A DNA stretch of 64,000 nt from Cupriavidus sp. P-10 (GTDB taxonomy: Bacteria > Pseudomonadota > Gammaproteobacteria > Burkholderiales > Burkholderiaceae). Positions within the stretch are counted from its first letter, which is position 1. Each line of letters opens with the position of its first letter. Location: NCBI RefSeq assembly GCF_003402535.2, contig NZ_AP025172.1, positions 1 to 64,000 on the forward strand, in the 5' to 3' direction. The notes below the pieces were generated by a model that searched no databases, was not told the DNA's origin, and saw nothing but the letters and a program-made list of their open reading frames with translations. A program made the position numbers and the translations under genes. Shown here piece after piece: positions 8,615 to 16,977 of the stretch.

Positions 8615-9253
8615 CTACGGTTCGGCCACGGCGGGCGGTGCGATCCGACGCCATGCCCCAACGAACGCAGCCGCGTTTGCACCGACGGCATCGGCGTCCA
8701 GGCCCGGCTTGTACAGTGCCGAACCCAGTCCAAAGCCTGCGGCACCGGCACGCAGATAGGGCGCCAGCGCTTCCGGCGTGATACCCCCGACCGGCAGCAT
8801 GCGCGTGCCATGAGGCAGCACGCTGGCCCACGCCTTCAGTACCGCCGGAGGCAGCGACTCGGCCGGAAACAGCTTGAGTGCATCGGCGCCGTTCTGCAGT
8901 GCCGCGAATGCCTCGGTGGGCGTTGCCACGCCGGGTGCGCAAAGCATGCCGGCCGCCTTGGCGGCGCGCACCACTGCGGGATCTCCGTGCGGCATCACCA
9001 CCAGGCGTCCACCGGCCTGGCGAATGCCATCGACCTGCCCGGGCTGCGTCACGGTGCCGGCCCCGACGAGGACTTCAGGGCCAAGGGCTTCGGCCAGGCG
9101 CCGGATGCTTTCGAGCGGCTGGGGCGAATTCAATGGCACTTCGATGATGGCGAAGCCGCTCGCGACCAGCGCGCGGCCGATCGGTACGACTTCATCGGGC
9201 GTGACGCCGCGCAGGATAGCGACGAGCGGTAAGCGGGAGAAAAAGTCTTGCAT
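8615..9253 (-). CDS. dgoA: 2-dehydro-3-deoxy-6-phosphogalactonate aldolase
   Basis: This class I aldolase cleaves 2-keto-3-deoxy-6-phosphogalactonate to pyruvate and glyceraldehyde 3-phosphate. The 212-residue protein carries the KDPG/KDPGal aldolase landmarks: the general base Glu at 38 (FAIIEVPLNSP), the VGAGTV loop at 63-68, and the Schiff-base Lys at 127 (ALKLFPAE), with the phosphate-binding GGITPE loop beyond. LNSP after the Glu is typical of the galactonate branch. I take the ATG at 9253; a TTG two codons upstream is possible and neither has a strong ribosome site. It follows dgoK by 35 bases. Confidence 0.95.
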   Translation of the reverse strand: MQDFFSRLPLVAILRGVTPDEVVPIGRALVASGFAIIEVPLNSPQPLESIRRLAEALGPEVLVGAGTVTQPGQVDGIRQAGGRLVVMPHGDPAVVRAAKAAGMLCAPGVATPTEAFAALQNGADALKLFPAESLPPAVLKAWASVLPHGTRMLPVGGITPEALAPYLRAGAAGFGLGSALYKPGLDADAVGANAAAFVGAWRRIAPPAVAEP

Positions 9254-9288
9254 CGTCAAAATTGGTTGAACTGGAGAGGCGAGCGGTG

Positions 9289-10218
9289 TCAGCCGACAAG
9301 GCCTGCCTGCCTGGCGATGTACCAGAGCCCGGCCTCCGCCGCACCGGCGATGGCGGGGACATCGTCGATGCCGAAGCTGACGAACGCCCGGCGATAGCGG
9401 GCTACCAGGCTCGGCTCGCCAATCAGCACGACACGCGGTGCCGCTCGGTCCAGCATGCAGCGCAGCTCGTCGCCGATCAGCAGGCCCGACAGGTAGTCGA
9501 GGCTGGCGGATGCAGGCATTGCGCCGAGCAGCACGCGCGCACGCGCGGAGAACAGCAGGGGAGCGATACCACCTGCGTTTTCCTTTGCTGCCGAAACTCC
9601 CGCATCGAAAGCCGCGTCATCCGGCCCGGTCGTGGCAGCGCCTTGCTGCGCAAAGCGGCCGAGAATCGAGTGCTGTTGCAGGACCGCGAACAACTCGCCG
9701 GTCATGAAGGTCTGGCACGCAGTCAAGCGTGCTTCGGACACGTCGACCCACTTGCTGTGGGTGCCGGGCAAGACCACCCTGGCGCCATCGCACAGCGCCG
9801 GCTGCAACGCCATGGCGCCGATGACCTGCGTCTCTTCGCCGCGCATGACCTCCGGCCGTGGCCGGTCGAAGGACAGCCCGGGAACGATGTGCAGGATGCC
9901 GCCATCGCCGGACGGCACCCGCTGCAATGCGTTTGCGATTTCAGCCAGTCCGGCATTGCGGCAGTACGGCGCCTCCTGCCACCCCTGGGCGCTCCCGACC
10001 ATCCCGGAGGCGATCGCCGGCAACTCCGGCCTGGCGTGGCGCCAGTCGCCGACGACCTGCGCGAAGGTCTGCGCAAAGCCGCCGGGCGGCACGCGCATGA
10101 TGCCCATCGGCACCGTGCGCTGCGCGAGTACCGCGCCGGTGTCGCCAAGCAACAGCGCTCGTAGCGACGAGGTGCCCCAGTCCAGCGCAATGAGCCTGGC
10201 GGCCTCGATAGTGCTCAT
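9289..10218 (-). CDS. dgoK: 2-dehydro-3-deoxygalactonokinase
   Basis: This cytosolic kinase phosphorylates 2-keto-3-deoxygalactonate with ATP, making the substrate of the adjacent aldolase. The ASKHA-type phosphate loop LIALDWGTSSLRALL lies near residues 8-22, and PGTHSKWVDV, characteristic of DgoK, near 145. The ATG at 10218 is preceded by GGAGG 7 bases upstream and gives 309 residues; the longer frame to 10302 has no such signal. Order on the transcript is Bug receptor, RraA-like, dgoK, dgoA. No galactonate dehydratase gene accompanies them in the window. Confidence 0.94.
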   Translation of the reverse strand: MSTIEAARLIALDWGTSSLRALLLGDTGAVLAQRTVPMGIMRVPPGGFAQTFAQVVGDWRHARPELPAIASGMVGSAQGWQEAPYCRNAGLAEIANALQRVPSGDGGILHIVPGLSFDRPRPEVMRGEETQVIGAMALQPALCDGARVVLPGTHSKWVDVSEARLTACQTFMTGELFAVLQQHSILGRFAQQGAATTGPDDAAFDAGVSAAKENAGGIAPLLFSARARVLLGAMPASASLDYLSGLLIGDELRCMLDRAAPRVVLIGEPSLVARYRRAFVSFGIDDVPAIAGAAEAGLWYIARQAGLVG

Positions 10219-10288
10219 TGCCGGGCCTCCGGCCTTCGGCGCATGGCCGGGCGTTGCGCCTGCGCAGGCATGCAGCATGGCCTCATGC

Positions 10289-10966
10289 TCAGATCCGGCC
10301 AAACGTGGCTAGCAGGTCCTGGAACGTCTTTCCTTCCAGGATCAGCGCTCGCATGGCTTCTTCATTGCGCGCTATTGTCGTGGCGCGCTCGTAGACCTCG
10401 GCCAGGTTGGCCTGCGGCACGACCACGACGCCGATCTCGTCCGCAATCACAAGATCGCCCGGATTGACGATGACGCCGCCGCACGAGATTGGCACGTTGA
10501 TGGCCAGCGGCTCACGGCGCCCGCTCAGTGCGGTGTGGGCCTGACGCGGGCCGGACGCCTTGGCAGAGATCGGAAAGCCCAGGAACCTGGCTTCGTCGGT
10601 ATCGCGGCAGCTGCCGTCGATCACGGCGCCGACCACGCCGGCGTTTCGCGCCAGCCCGGTCATCAGGCCGCCCCAGATCGAGGTCTCGGTTTCGCCGAAG
10701 GCATCGATCACGATCACATCGCCTGGTCGGGCGAGGTCGAACACGTCCAGGCAATCGACAATGTCACCCGCACGCAGTTGTACGGTCAGCGCGGTGCCGA
10801 TGATCTTCTTGTCCGCGGCCTTGGGCTTGATATCGTGCCGCATGGTGCCAGCGCGCTCGAACGCATCGGAGACGACGCATGACAGCGACATGACCTCGGC
10901 CATGGACACAAACTTGGCGACCAGCGCCTGATCTACTGGCGGACTTGGGTTGACGACGATGCCCAT
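10289..10966 (-). CDS. RraA-like / HMG aldolase-family protein
   Basis: This 225-residue protein belongs to the RraA / 4-hydroxy-4-methyl-2-oxoglutarate aldolase fold. The hallmarks are visible: GAVIDGSCRDTDEARFLGFP carries the substrate-binding Arg-Asp, and NPGDLVIADEIGVVVVP is the metal-site region. Members are either divalent-metal aldolases/oxaloacetate decarboxylases or non-enzymatic RNase E inhibitors. Placement between a Bug receptor and dgoK favours an enzyme handling a 2-keto acid. It could substitute for a missing step of the sugar-acid route, but that is speculation. The start at 10966 has an AAGAGA site upstream. Confidence 0.85.
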   Translation of the reverse strand: MGIVVNPSPPVDQALVAKFVSMAEVMSLSCVVSDAFERAGTMRHDIKPKAADKKIIGTALTVQLRAGDIVDCLDVFDLARPGDVIVIDAFGETETSIWGGLMTGLARNAGVVGAVIDGSCRDTDEARFLGFPISAKASGPRQAHTALSGRREPLAINVPISCGGVIVNPGDLVIADEIGVVVVPQANLAEVYERATTIARNEEAMRALILEGKTFQDLLATFGRI

Positions 10967-11036
10967 CGATATTCTCTTTTGAAGTTGCTGGAAGCCGAAC
11001 AGACCCCAGGCGCGCTGCGCCTGGGCCAATGCGGTA

Positions 11037-12020
11037 CTACTTGTTGTTCAGGCCGACGCGCTCGATCAGCGACTTGAAGTAGGCGTTGTCCTTCGCCACC
11101 GCGGCTTTGAACTCGTCCTGGTCTGCATAAGCCAGTCCGAGGTTCTGCTTGTCCATCATTTCCTTGAGCGCTGGCTCGCGCGCCGTCTTGGCAATCGCCG
11201 CGCGCAGCACGCTGACCACTTCCGGCGGCGTATTCAGGGGCACGGCAATGCCGCGCCAGGTGCCGATCGACAGATCCACCTTGCTTTCCTTCAGGGTCGG
11301 CACGTTCTCGAAGCCCTTGACGCGCTTGTCCGACATGACGGCCAGCGTCTTCAGCTTGCCTGCGGCGACGTAGGGGTAGACCTCGGCCGGGCTCACCGTT
11401 ACCGCGTCGATATGGCCGCCAAGCAAAGCGAGCACCGCGGGGTTTCCGCCCTGGAATGGAATGTGGTTGAACTTCGTGCCGGTCTTGTCTTCCAGCGCGG
11501 CGGCGGCAAGGTGCCAGATGGAACCGTTGCCCGCATTTCCGATGCGGATCGTATTCGGGGCCTTCCTGGCCGCATCGAGAAAAGCTTCAACGGTCTTGTA
11601 GGGCGAGTCGGCGCGCACGGTGATCGCCGAAGGGTCGGCATTCAGTCGCGCGACCGGCATCAGGCTTTCGTATGTCAGCTTGGTCAGGCCAAGGTGCGGC
11701 ACGATAGCGATGTCGGCGGTCAGCAGCGAGAGCTTGTAGCCATCGGGCCTGGCGTTGGCCACCTCGGCCCAGCCAATCGCGCCGCTTGCGCCCGGCTTAT
11801 TGATCACGATGACGTTCTGGGGCAGGTGCTTGCGCGCCGATTCGGCAAAGGCCCGTGCCAGGGCGTCGGTGCCGCCGCCCGCCTGGAATGGCACGACCAG
11901 TTCGATGTTGTGGGTGGGATAGCTGGCGCTACCTTGCGCATAGCTGCCTGTGCTGGCGCTTGCCAGCAGAGCCATGCCGACGTGGATGGCACAGAAAAAG
12001 CGGGAGCCGAGGCGTTTCAT
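11037..12020 (-). CDS. Bug-family periplasmic binding protein (TctC-like), 1
   Basis: This is a tripartite-tricarboxylate-transporter receptor of the Bug family, 327 residues, exported to the periplasm by a signal peptide ending near residue 29 (SYAQG). Family marks are IELVVPFQAGGGTDALAR, VINKPGASGAIG, the DGYKLSLL segment and NHIPFQGGNPAVLALLGGHID. Bug proteins bind carboxylates or amides and either feed a TctAB permease or act in signalling. No TctA/TctB gene is nearby; the MFS permease of the same cluster may carry the substrate instead. GGAGA lies 7 bases before the ATG. It is the first gene of the RraA-dgoK-dgoA transcript, downstream of the direct-repeat element. Confidence 0.93.
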   Translation of the reverse strand: MKRLGSRFFCAIHVGMALLASASTGSYAQGSASYPTHNIELVVPFQAGGGTDALARAFAESARKHLPQNVIVINKPGASGAIGWAEVANARPDGYKLSLLTADIAIVPHLGLTKLTYESLMPVARLNADPSAITVRADSPYKTVEAFLDAARKAPNTIRIGNAGNGSIWHLAAAALEDKTGTKFNHIPFQGGNPAVLALLGGHIDAVTVSPAEVYPYVAAGKLKTLAVMSDKRVKGFENVPTLKESKVDLSIGTWRGIAVPLNTPPEVVSVLRAAIAKTAREPALKEMMDKQNLGLAYADQDEFKAAVAKDNAYFKSLIERVGLNNK

Positions 12021-12070
12021 GAAATGTCTCCGTTTCCTTATGAGTGGATCTGTATGTCAATAGGGGTGCG

Positions 12071-12089
12071 CTGCCGCAGGGCGCGGCAG
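12071..12089. repeat. Hairpin in the leader of the first Bug gene
   Basis: CTGCCGC and GCGGCAG, perfect 7-bp arms around AGGGC, lie between the upstream operator element and the Bug start codon. No T run follows on the minus strand, so it is not an obvious attenuator. Confidence 0.3.
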
Positions 12090-12190
12090 GGTGTTGTGCA
12101 AGGTGGATTGCCGGCCAGCGTGGCCCGGCAAGTGGCTTTTACTGAGCGTGCTTCAGTAATTCTGGAAGGGGTGGCATAATGTTTCGTCCA

Positions 12191-12219
12191 TAATATGGAC
12201 TATATGACTACAATATGGA
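12191..12219 (-). promoter_or_regulatory. 29-bp direct-repeat operator, Bug promoter
   Basis: On the minus strand this reads TCCATATTG, 11 bases, TCCATATTA. Both half-sites match those at 8429-8457 apart from one base. Part of it also forms a 15-bp palindrome, GTCCATA-A-TATGGAC at 12186-12200. It lies 170 bases before the Bug start codon, which leaves room for a promoter and leader. Confidence 0.6.
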
Positions 12220-12508
12220 TAGAGTCTAGACGAGCCCACACTGCAGCGAAAAGCAGGGTTTTCCCTTTGACGCAGGTATCGGGTAAGAAGGGTGGGGGAG
12301 GACGGGCGAGGAATGTTTTGCCCGTGCCAGGCATAGCGCTAAAGCTTTGTGCTAACTGCTTTGCGGTGGCGCAGCCAGCAGGGCAATGAGTTCGTCGCGC
12401 CTTCCTTGCCGGATCCGGAGGAAGGTGGCAAGCGACCGCACCAATCCCCGGGGTCGCCGTGAGTGCGGAAGCCCCGTAAATTTGTCGCGCGGAAGCGCGC
12501 TTGCATTG
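12220..12508. other. Non-coding stretch between Bug operator and LysR gene
   Basis: Short open frames here have no ribosome sites or recognisable products. I see no terminator with a T run and no further copy of the direct-repeat element. Confidence 0.4.
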
Positions 12509-13417
12509 CTATCGCATTGTCTCCAGCAGCGCGACCCTCAAAAACTCCCGCAACGCATCCGTTTGTGCGTCCGGCCCGGTGTCCGCTTTCCAGATCAGTC
12601 CGACATCCATGGACGGCAGCCGGTCTGAAAGGTTGCGGCGCAGGATGCGTTGCCCCTCCAATGACCAGGGGCGGTACACCAGATCCGACAGGATAGACAC
12701 GCCGCGCCCTGACGCCACCAGGCTGCGCACGGCTTCGATCGAGCAGCTTTGCAGGCGCACGCTTGGCGAGAGCCCGTACTGCCCCCAGTACTTGAGCACA
12801 GTGGAAATATGCTCGTCCATGTCGAGCAGGATGTAATCGTGCCGCGCCACGTCGGACAGGCTGATTTCCTCTTGCTGCATCAGTGGATGGTCAGGATGGC
12901 CCCATAGCTGCCGCGCCGACCGTAGCAGCGTTTCGCAGCCGACCTGATGCATCTCGGGCAAGTTCGAAACCAGCAGCAAGGCCAGGTCGAGTCGGCCCGC
13001 CCGGATCTCCGCTTCGATATCGCCACGCGGCTTCTCCAGGATCTCGAGTTCAAGCCGTGGAAACTTCTGCTCCAGAGCGGGCAACAGCTTGGGCAGGACA
13101 TAGGCCGTGATGGTCTCGGTGACGCCAAGGCGGATCGAGCCGGACATCGTGGTGGGCGTCACCGCGGCGGCGCTGACCGCATCGCGCACCGCATTGTCGA
13201 TTTGCTGGGCATGCCGCAGGAAGCGGATGCCGGCGGCGGTCAGCTTCACGCCGGCGGCGTGCCGGGAAAAGAGCGGGGCGCCCACGGCTTCCTCCAGCGC
13301 CTTGAGCGATGCGGTCATCGAAGACTGGGAGACGTGGCAGCGTTGCGCCGCTCGCGACACCTGTCCGGTCTCCGCGATGGCCACAAAGTGCTGTATCTGC
13401 TTCAGTGTCGGAAGCAT
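12509..13417 (-). CDS. LysR-family regulator, divergent from the molybdoenzyme gene
   Basis: This LysR-type regulator of 302 residues has an N-terminal helix-turn-helix (residues 5-60: FVAIAETGQVSRAAQRCHVS, then SMTASLKALEEAVGAPLF) and a two-lobed effector domain (SGSIRLGVTETITAYVLPKL). It is divergently arranged to the molybdopterin-reductase fusion with 97 bases between the start codons, the classic layout for a LysR activator of its neighbour. The intergenic DNA is A/T-rich with a CTATGAATTAGCTAT stretch that may be its site. It probably controls the fusion, imine-reductase and transporter genes. The inducer is unknown. Confidence 0.92.
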   Translation of the reverse strand: MLPTLKQIQHFVAIAETGQVSRAAQRCHVSQSSMTASLKALEEAVGAPLFSRHAAGVKLTAAGIRFLRHAQQIDNAVRDAVSAAAVTPTTMSGSIRLGVTETITAYVLPKLLPALEQKFPRLELEILEKPRGDIEAEIRAGRLDLALLLVSNLPEMHQVGCETLLRSARQLWGHPDHPLMQQEEISLSDVARHDYILLDMDEHISTVLKYWGQYGLSPSVRLQSCSIEAVRSLVASGRGVSILSDLVYRPWSLEGQRILRRNLSDRLPSMDVGLIWKADTGPDAQTDALREFLRVALLETMR

Positions 13418-13514
13418 CGATTTTTCCGATATTGCAATGTCAAAACTATGAATTAGCTATATCGCCCCATGCTAGCTAGCATCCAGCACGAATACAAGGT
13501 GTGGGAACGTGGCG

Positions 13515-16500
13515 ATGAGCGAAGTGGAAAAGAAGGGGTATTGCACGTTGTGCCGTTCTCGCTGCGGCACCGTCAACGTTGTCGAGGGCGAGACACTCGT
13601 TGCGGTCCGCCCCGACAGCGCACACCCCACCGGCAAGGCGATGTGCCTGAAGGGCAAGGCCGCGCCCGAACTGGTGCACAGCGCGGAGCGCATCCTGTAC
13701 CCCATGCGCAGGACCAGCCCCAAGGACGCCGCCGATCCGGGATGGGTGCGCATCTCGTGGGAAGAGGCCCTCGATGAAATTGCCGGGCGCCTGGTGCAGG
13801 CGCGCGCCACGCTCGGGGCCGAGTCGGTTGCCTTCGCGGTGACGACACCCAGCGGCACGCCGTTGTCGGACAGCATCGACTGGATCGAACGCCTGGTCCG
13901 CCTCTATGGCAGCCCCAACACCTGCTACGCCACCGAGATCTGCAACTGGCACAAGGACTTTGCGCACGCCTTCACCTTTGGCTGCGGCATGCCGACGGCG
14001 GACTACCGCAATGCCGGGCTGATCCTCCTCTGGGGACACAACCCCACCAACACGTGGCTGTCGCAGGCGGAGGCCATCGGCGCGGGGCGGGCAGCCGGCG
14101 CCCGGCTCATCGTGGTGGACCCGCGCCAGACCAGCCTGGCTGCAGATGCCGACCAGTGGCTGCGTGTCAAGCCTGGCAGCGATACCGCGCTGGCCATGGC
14201 GCTGGCCAACCTGATGATCGAGGCCAATGCCTTCGATATCGATTTCGTCCGGCAATGGACCAACGGGCCGATGCTGGTGCGCAAGGACAACGGCGCCTTC
14301 CTGCGCGGGCACGACATCGGCCTGGACGATGCGGAAAGCCTGGTGGCGTGGGACGCACGCGGGCAGCGGGCGGTTGCGGCGGGCCAGATGCGCGATGAGC
14401 CGGAGCGCTTCGCGTTGCGCGGGACGTTTGCCGTGGCGCTGGCCGGTACCCTGGAAGGGGAAACCGTGCTGTGCCAGCCGGCGTTCGATCTCTATGCGGC
14501 AGAGTGCGCGTGCTATCCGGCCGACCGCGCGGCCGCGCTGACGTGGATTGCGGAAGGCGACATCCGCCACGCGGCAAGCATGATCGGCGCGGCACGTAGC
14601 GTTGCGTATCACGCCTGGTCAGGCGTGGGGCAGCATGAGAACGCGACCCAGACGGATCGCGCCATTGCCTGCCTCTATGCCCTGACCGGCAGCTTCGACC
14701 GCCGCGGCGGCAACCGCATCTATCGCAAGCCGCCATTTAGCGCCGTCAGCCGCTTCGACCTGTTGCACCCCGACCAGGCCCGCAAGGCGCTGGGACTGGA
14801 CGAGCGGCCGCTGGGCCCGCCGGCGCAGGGCTGGGTGACCGCGCGCGACCTGTATCGCGCGATCACGGACAAGCAGCCGTATGCGGTGACGTCGCTGGTC
14901 GCGTTCGGGACCAATCTGCTGCTCTCGCAACCGGATGTCGCCATGGGCGAGCAGGCGCTGCGCGAGCTGGCGTTCTATGTGCATTGCGACCTGTTCGAGA
15001 ACCCGAGCGCGAAGTACGCGGACATCCTGCTGCCGGTGAATACGCCCTGGGAGCGCGAAGGCCTGCGCATCGGCTTTGAAGTGTCGGCCGAGGCCGAGCA
15101 ACTGGTGCAGTTGCGCCAGCGCATGGTTGCGCCGCGTGGCGAGGCCCGCTCGGACAATGACATTGTGTTTGACCTGGCCACCCGAATCGGGCTGGGCGAA
15201 GCATTCTTCGGCGGCAGCCTGGAAGCCGGCTGGGACTACATGCTGGCGCCGATGGGGTTGACCGTGGCGGCGCTGCGCCGATCCCCGGAAGGCGTACGTG
15301 TTCCGGTCGAAGACGTCGAGATGAAATATCGCGTCGACAACTCCGGCCGGCCCTTCAACACACCGACAGGCCTGGTCGAACTGTACTCCGAACGCCTGCT
15401 CAGGCATGGCTACCCGCCCTTGCCAGGGCTGCCCGCATCGGCGTGTGACGACGGGAAGGGTGATTGGGGGCCGTTCCCCTACCTGATGACGTCGGCGAAA
15501 AATGGCTACTACTGCCACAGCCAGCAGCGGGGGGTGGCGTCCTTGCGCCGCAAGGCGATGCTGCCCCAGCTCGATATCTCCGCGGAAATCGCCGCGGCCC
15601 GCGCGATTCGCAGTGGGGACCCCGTCAGGGTGACGACGCCATCCGGCAGTGCCGTGTTCACGGCACGCGTCCATGCCGGCCTCCACCCCGCCGTGGTTGT
15701 CGGCGAGTACGGCTGGTGGCAGCGCTGCGATGCCATGGGGCAGGACCCGATCGCCGTGCGTGGCGCGGGTAGCGCGAACTTCAACGGGCTGATTGATGCC
15801 CGCCGCCAGGACCCGATCAGTGGTTCGTCGCCGCTGCGGTCCTACCGCTGCCGCGTGGAGCGCGAGACTGGTTTCGATATCCGGCGCAGGCGCTGGGAGG
15901 GCTTCCGCCCGTTCCGCGTGGTCGCACTGCACAAGGAAGCGGCCGATGTCACGACCGTGCGGATGGCGCCGGTCGACGGCTGCGGGCTCCCGGACTTCCT
16001 GCCGGGCCAGCACGCGACCGTCAAGCTCTTCGTCGGTGCCGAGCGGCAGGAGGTCATCCGCTCATACTCGATGACTGGGCCCTCGGCCGTGCCGCGCCGC
16101 AGGGACTACTCGATTTCGGTGCGGCACGCGAAAGCACGGCTGGCCAGCGGCGAAGAAGTGTCTGGCTTCGCCTCATCGTTTATCAACACGCGTCTGGCGG
16201 TGGGCGACATCGTCGAGTTGCGCGCGCCAGGAGGCAGCTTCGTCATGCCGACCCGCACGGCAAGGCCACTGGTCCTGGTCGCCGGAGGCATTGGCATGAC
16301 GCCGTTCATCAACCTGCTCGAATCGCTGGTTGGCCGGCAGGAGCCGCCCACGATCCTGCTGCTGTATGCGAACCAGAACGGCAGCATGCACGCCTTCAGG
16401 CACCGGATCCGTGAACTGGAAGCGTTGACTCCCACGCTGAAGGTGGTCAATTTTTATGACGCACCGGTCGATAGCGACGTGCCCGGAAAAGACTTCCAGG

Positions 16501-16943
16501 TGCATGGGCGCGTATCTGCCGATGCGGTCCCGGACTCGCTCCTTGCCCTGCGTCCGCTGATTTACATGTGCGGCCCGCCGGCAATGATGACGGCGTTTGC
16601 CGAGGGCATGACGGCCCGGGGCATTCCGCGTTTCGATATCCATCGGGAAATCTTCCGCTCGCCGGCGCTGCCGCGGGTCGAACCAGGACAGGCGTTCCTG
16701 GTCCGCTTCCGCAAGTCAAACGTCTCGCACGCGTGGCGCTCCGAACTTGGCCCGTTGCTCGGTTTCGCCGAGGCGCGCGGCATCTGCCTGCCCAGTGGTT
16801 GCCGGGTCGGGCAGTGCGAGAGCTGCGCGGTCAGGATCGTTTCCGGATCGGTACACCACTTGCATGGCGAGGCCCCCGACGACGCGGGGGTTTGCCTGGC
16901 GTGTCAGGCCGTGCCGGCAAGCGACCTGGTCCTGGATGCATGA
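13515..16943 (+). CDS. Molybdopterin oxidoreductase fused to FAD/NAD reductase and 2Fe-2S ferredoxin domain
   Basis: This 1142-residue protein joins three modules. Residues 1-770 are a DMSO-reductase-superfamily molybdopterin oxidoreductase with an N-terminal 4Fe-4S motif (Cys 10, 13, 17, 44); Cys 143 in ATEICNWH is the likely Mo ligand, and GHNPTNT and the VVDPRQT segment are cofactor-binding. Residues about 790-1030 are a ferredoxin-NADP-reductase-type domain with flavin motif RSYSMTGP, VAGGIGMTPF for nucleotide and YMCGPPAMM. The C-terminus (about 1060-1142) is a plant-type 2Fe-2S domain, CLPSGCRVGQCESC with the last Cys in CLACQ. It has no signal peptide, so it is probably cytosolic and can take electrons from NAD(P)H to the Mo site, or the reverse. 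The ATG at 13515 has GGGA 8 bases upstream. The substrate is unknown; I saw no gap or frameshift. Confidence 0.93.
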   Translation: MSEVEKKGYCTLCRSRCGTVNVVEGETLVAVRPDSAHPTGKAMCLKGKAAPELVHSAERILYPMRRTSPKDAADPGWVRISWEEALDEIAGRLVQARATLGAESVAFAVTTPSGTPLSDSIDWIERLVRLYGSPNTCYATEICNWHKDFAHAFTFGCGMPTADYRNAGLILLWGHNPTNTWLSQAEAIGAGRAAGARLIVVDPRQTSLAADADQWLRVKPGSDTALAMALANLMIEANAFDIDFVRQWTNGPMLVRKDNGAFLRGHDIGLDDAESLVAWDARGQRAVAAGQMRDEPERFALRGTFAVALAGTLEGETVLCQPAFDLYAAECACYPADRAAALTWIAEGDIRHAASMIGAARSVAYHAWSGVGQHENATQTDRAIACLYALTGSFDRRGGNRIYRKPPFSAVSRFDLLHPDQARKALGLDERPLGPPAQGWVTARDLYRAITDKQPYAVTSLVAFGTNLLLSQPDVAMGEQALRELAFYVHCDLFENPSAKYADILLPVNTPWEREGLRIGFEVSAEAEQLVQLRQRMVAPRGEARSDNDIVFDLATRIGLGEAFFGGSLEAGWDYMLAPMGLTVAALRRSPEGVRVPVEDVEMKYRVDNSGRPFNTPTGLVELYSERLLRHGYPPLPGLPASACDDGKGDWGPFPYLMTSAKNGYYCHSQQRGVASLRRKAMLPQLDISAEIAAARAIRSGDPVRVTTPSGSAVFTARVHAGLHPAVVVGEYGWWQRCDAMGQDPIAVRGAGSANFNGLIDARRQDPISGSSPLRSYRCRVERETGFDIRRRRWEGFRPFRVVALHKEAADVTTVRMAPVDGCGLPDFLPGQHATVKLFVGAERQEVIRSYSMTGPSAVPRRRDYSISVRHAKARLASGEEVSGFASSFINTRLAVGDIVELRAPGGSFVMPTRTARPLVLVAGGIGMTPFINLLESLVGRQEPPTILLLYANQNGSMHAFRHRIRELEALTPTLKVVNFYDAPVDSDVPGKDFQVHGRVSADAVPDSLLALRPLIYMCGPPAMMTAFAEGMTARGIPRFDIHREIFRSPALPRVEPGQAFLVRFRKSNVSHAWRSELGPLLGFAEARGICLPSGCRVGQCESCAVRIVSGSVHHLHGEAPDDAGVCLACQAVPASDLVLDA

Positions 16944-16977
16944 AATGTCGTTCCACTCACCCCTGCGAAGTATCGCC

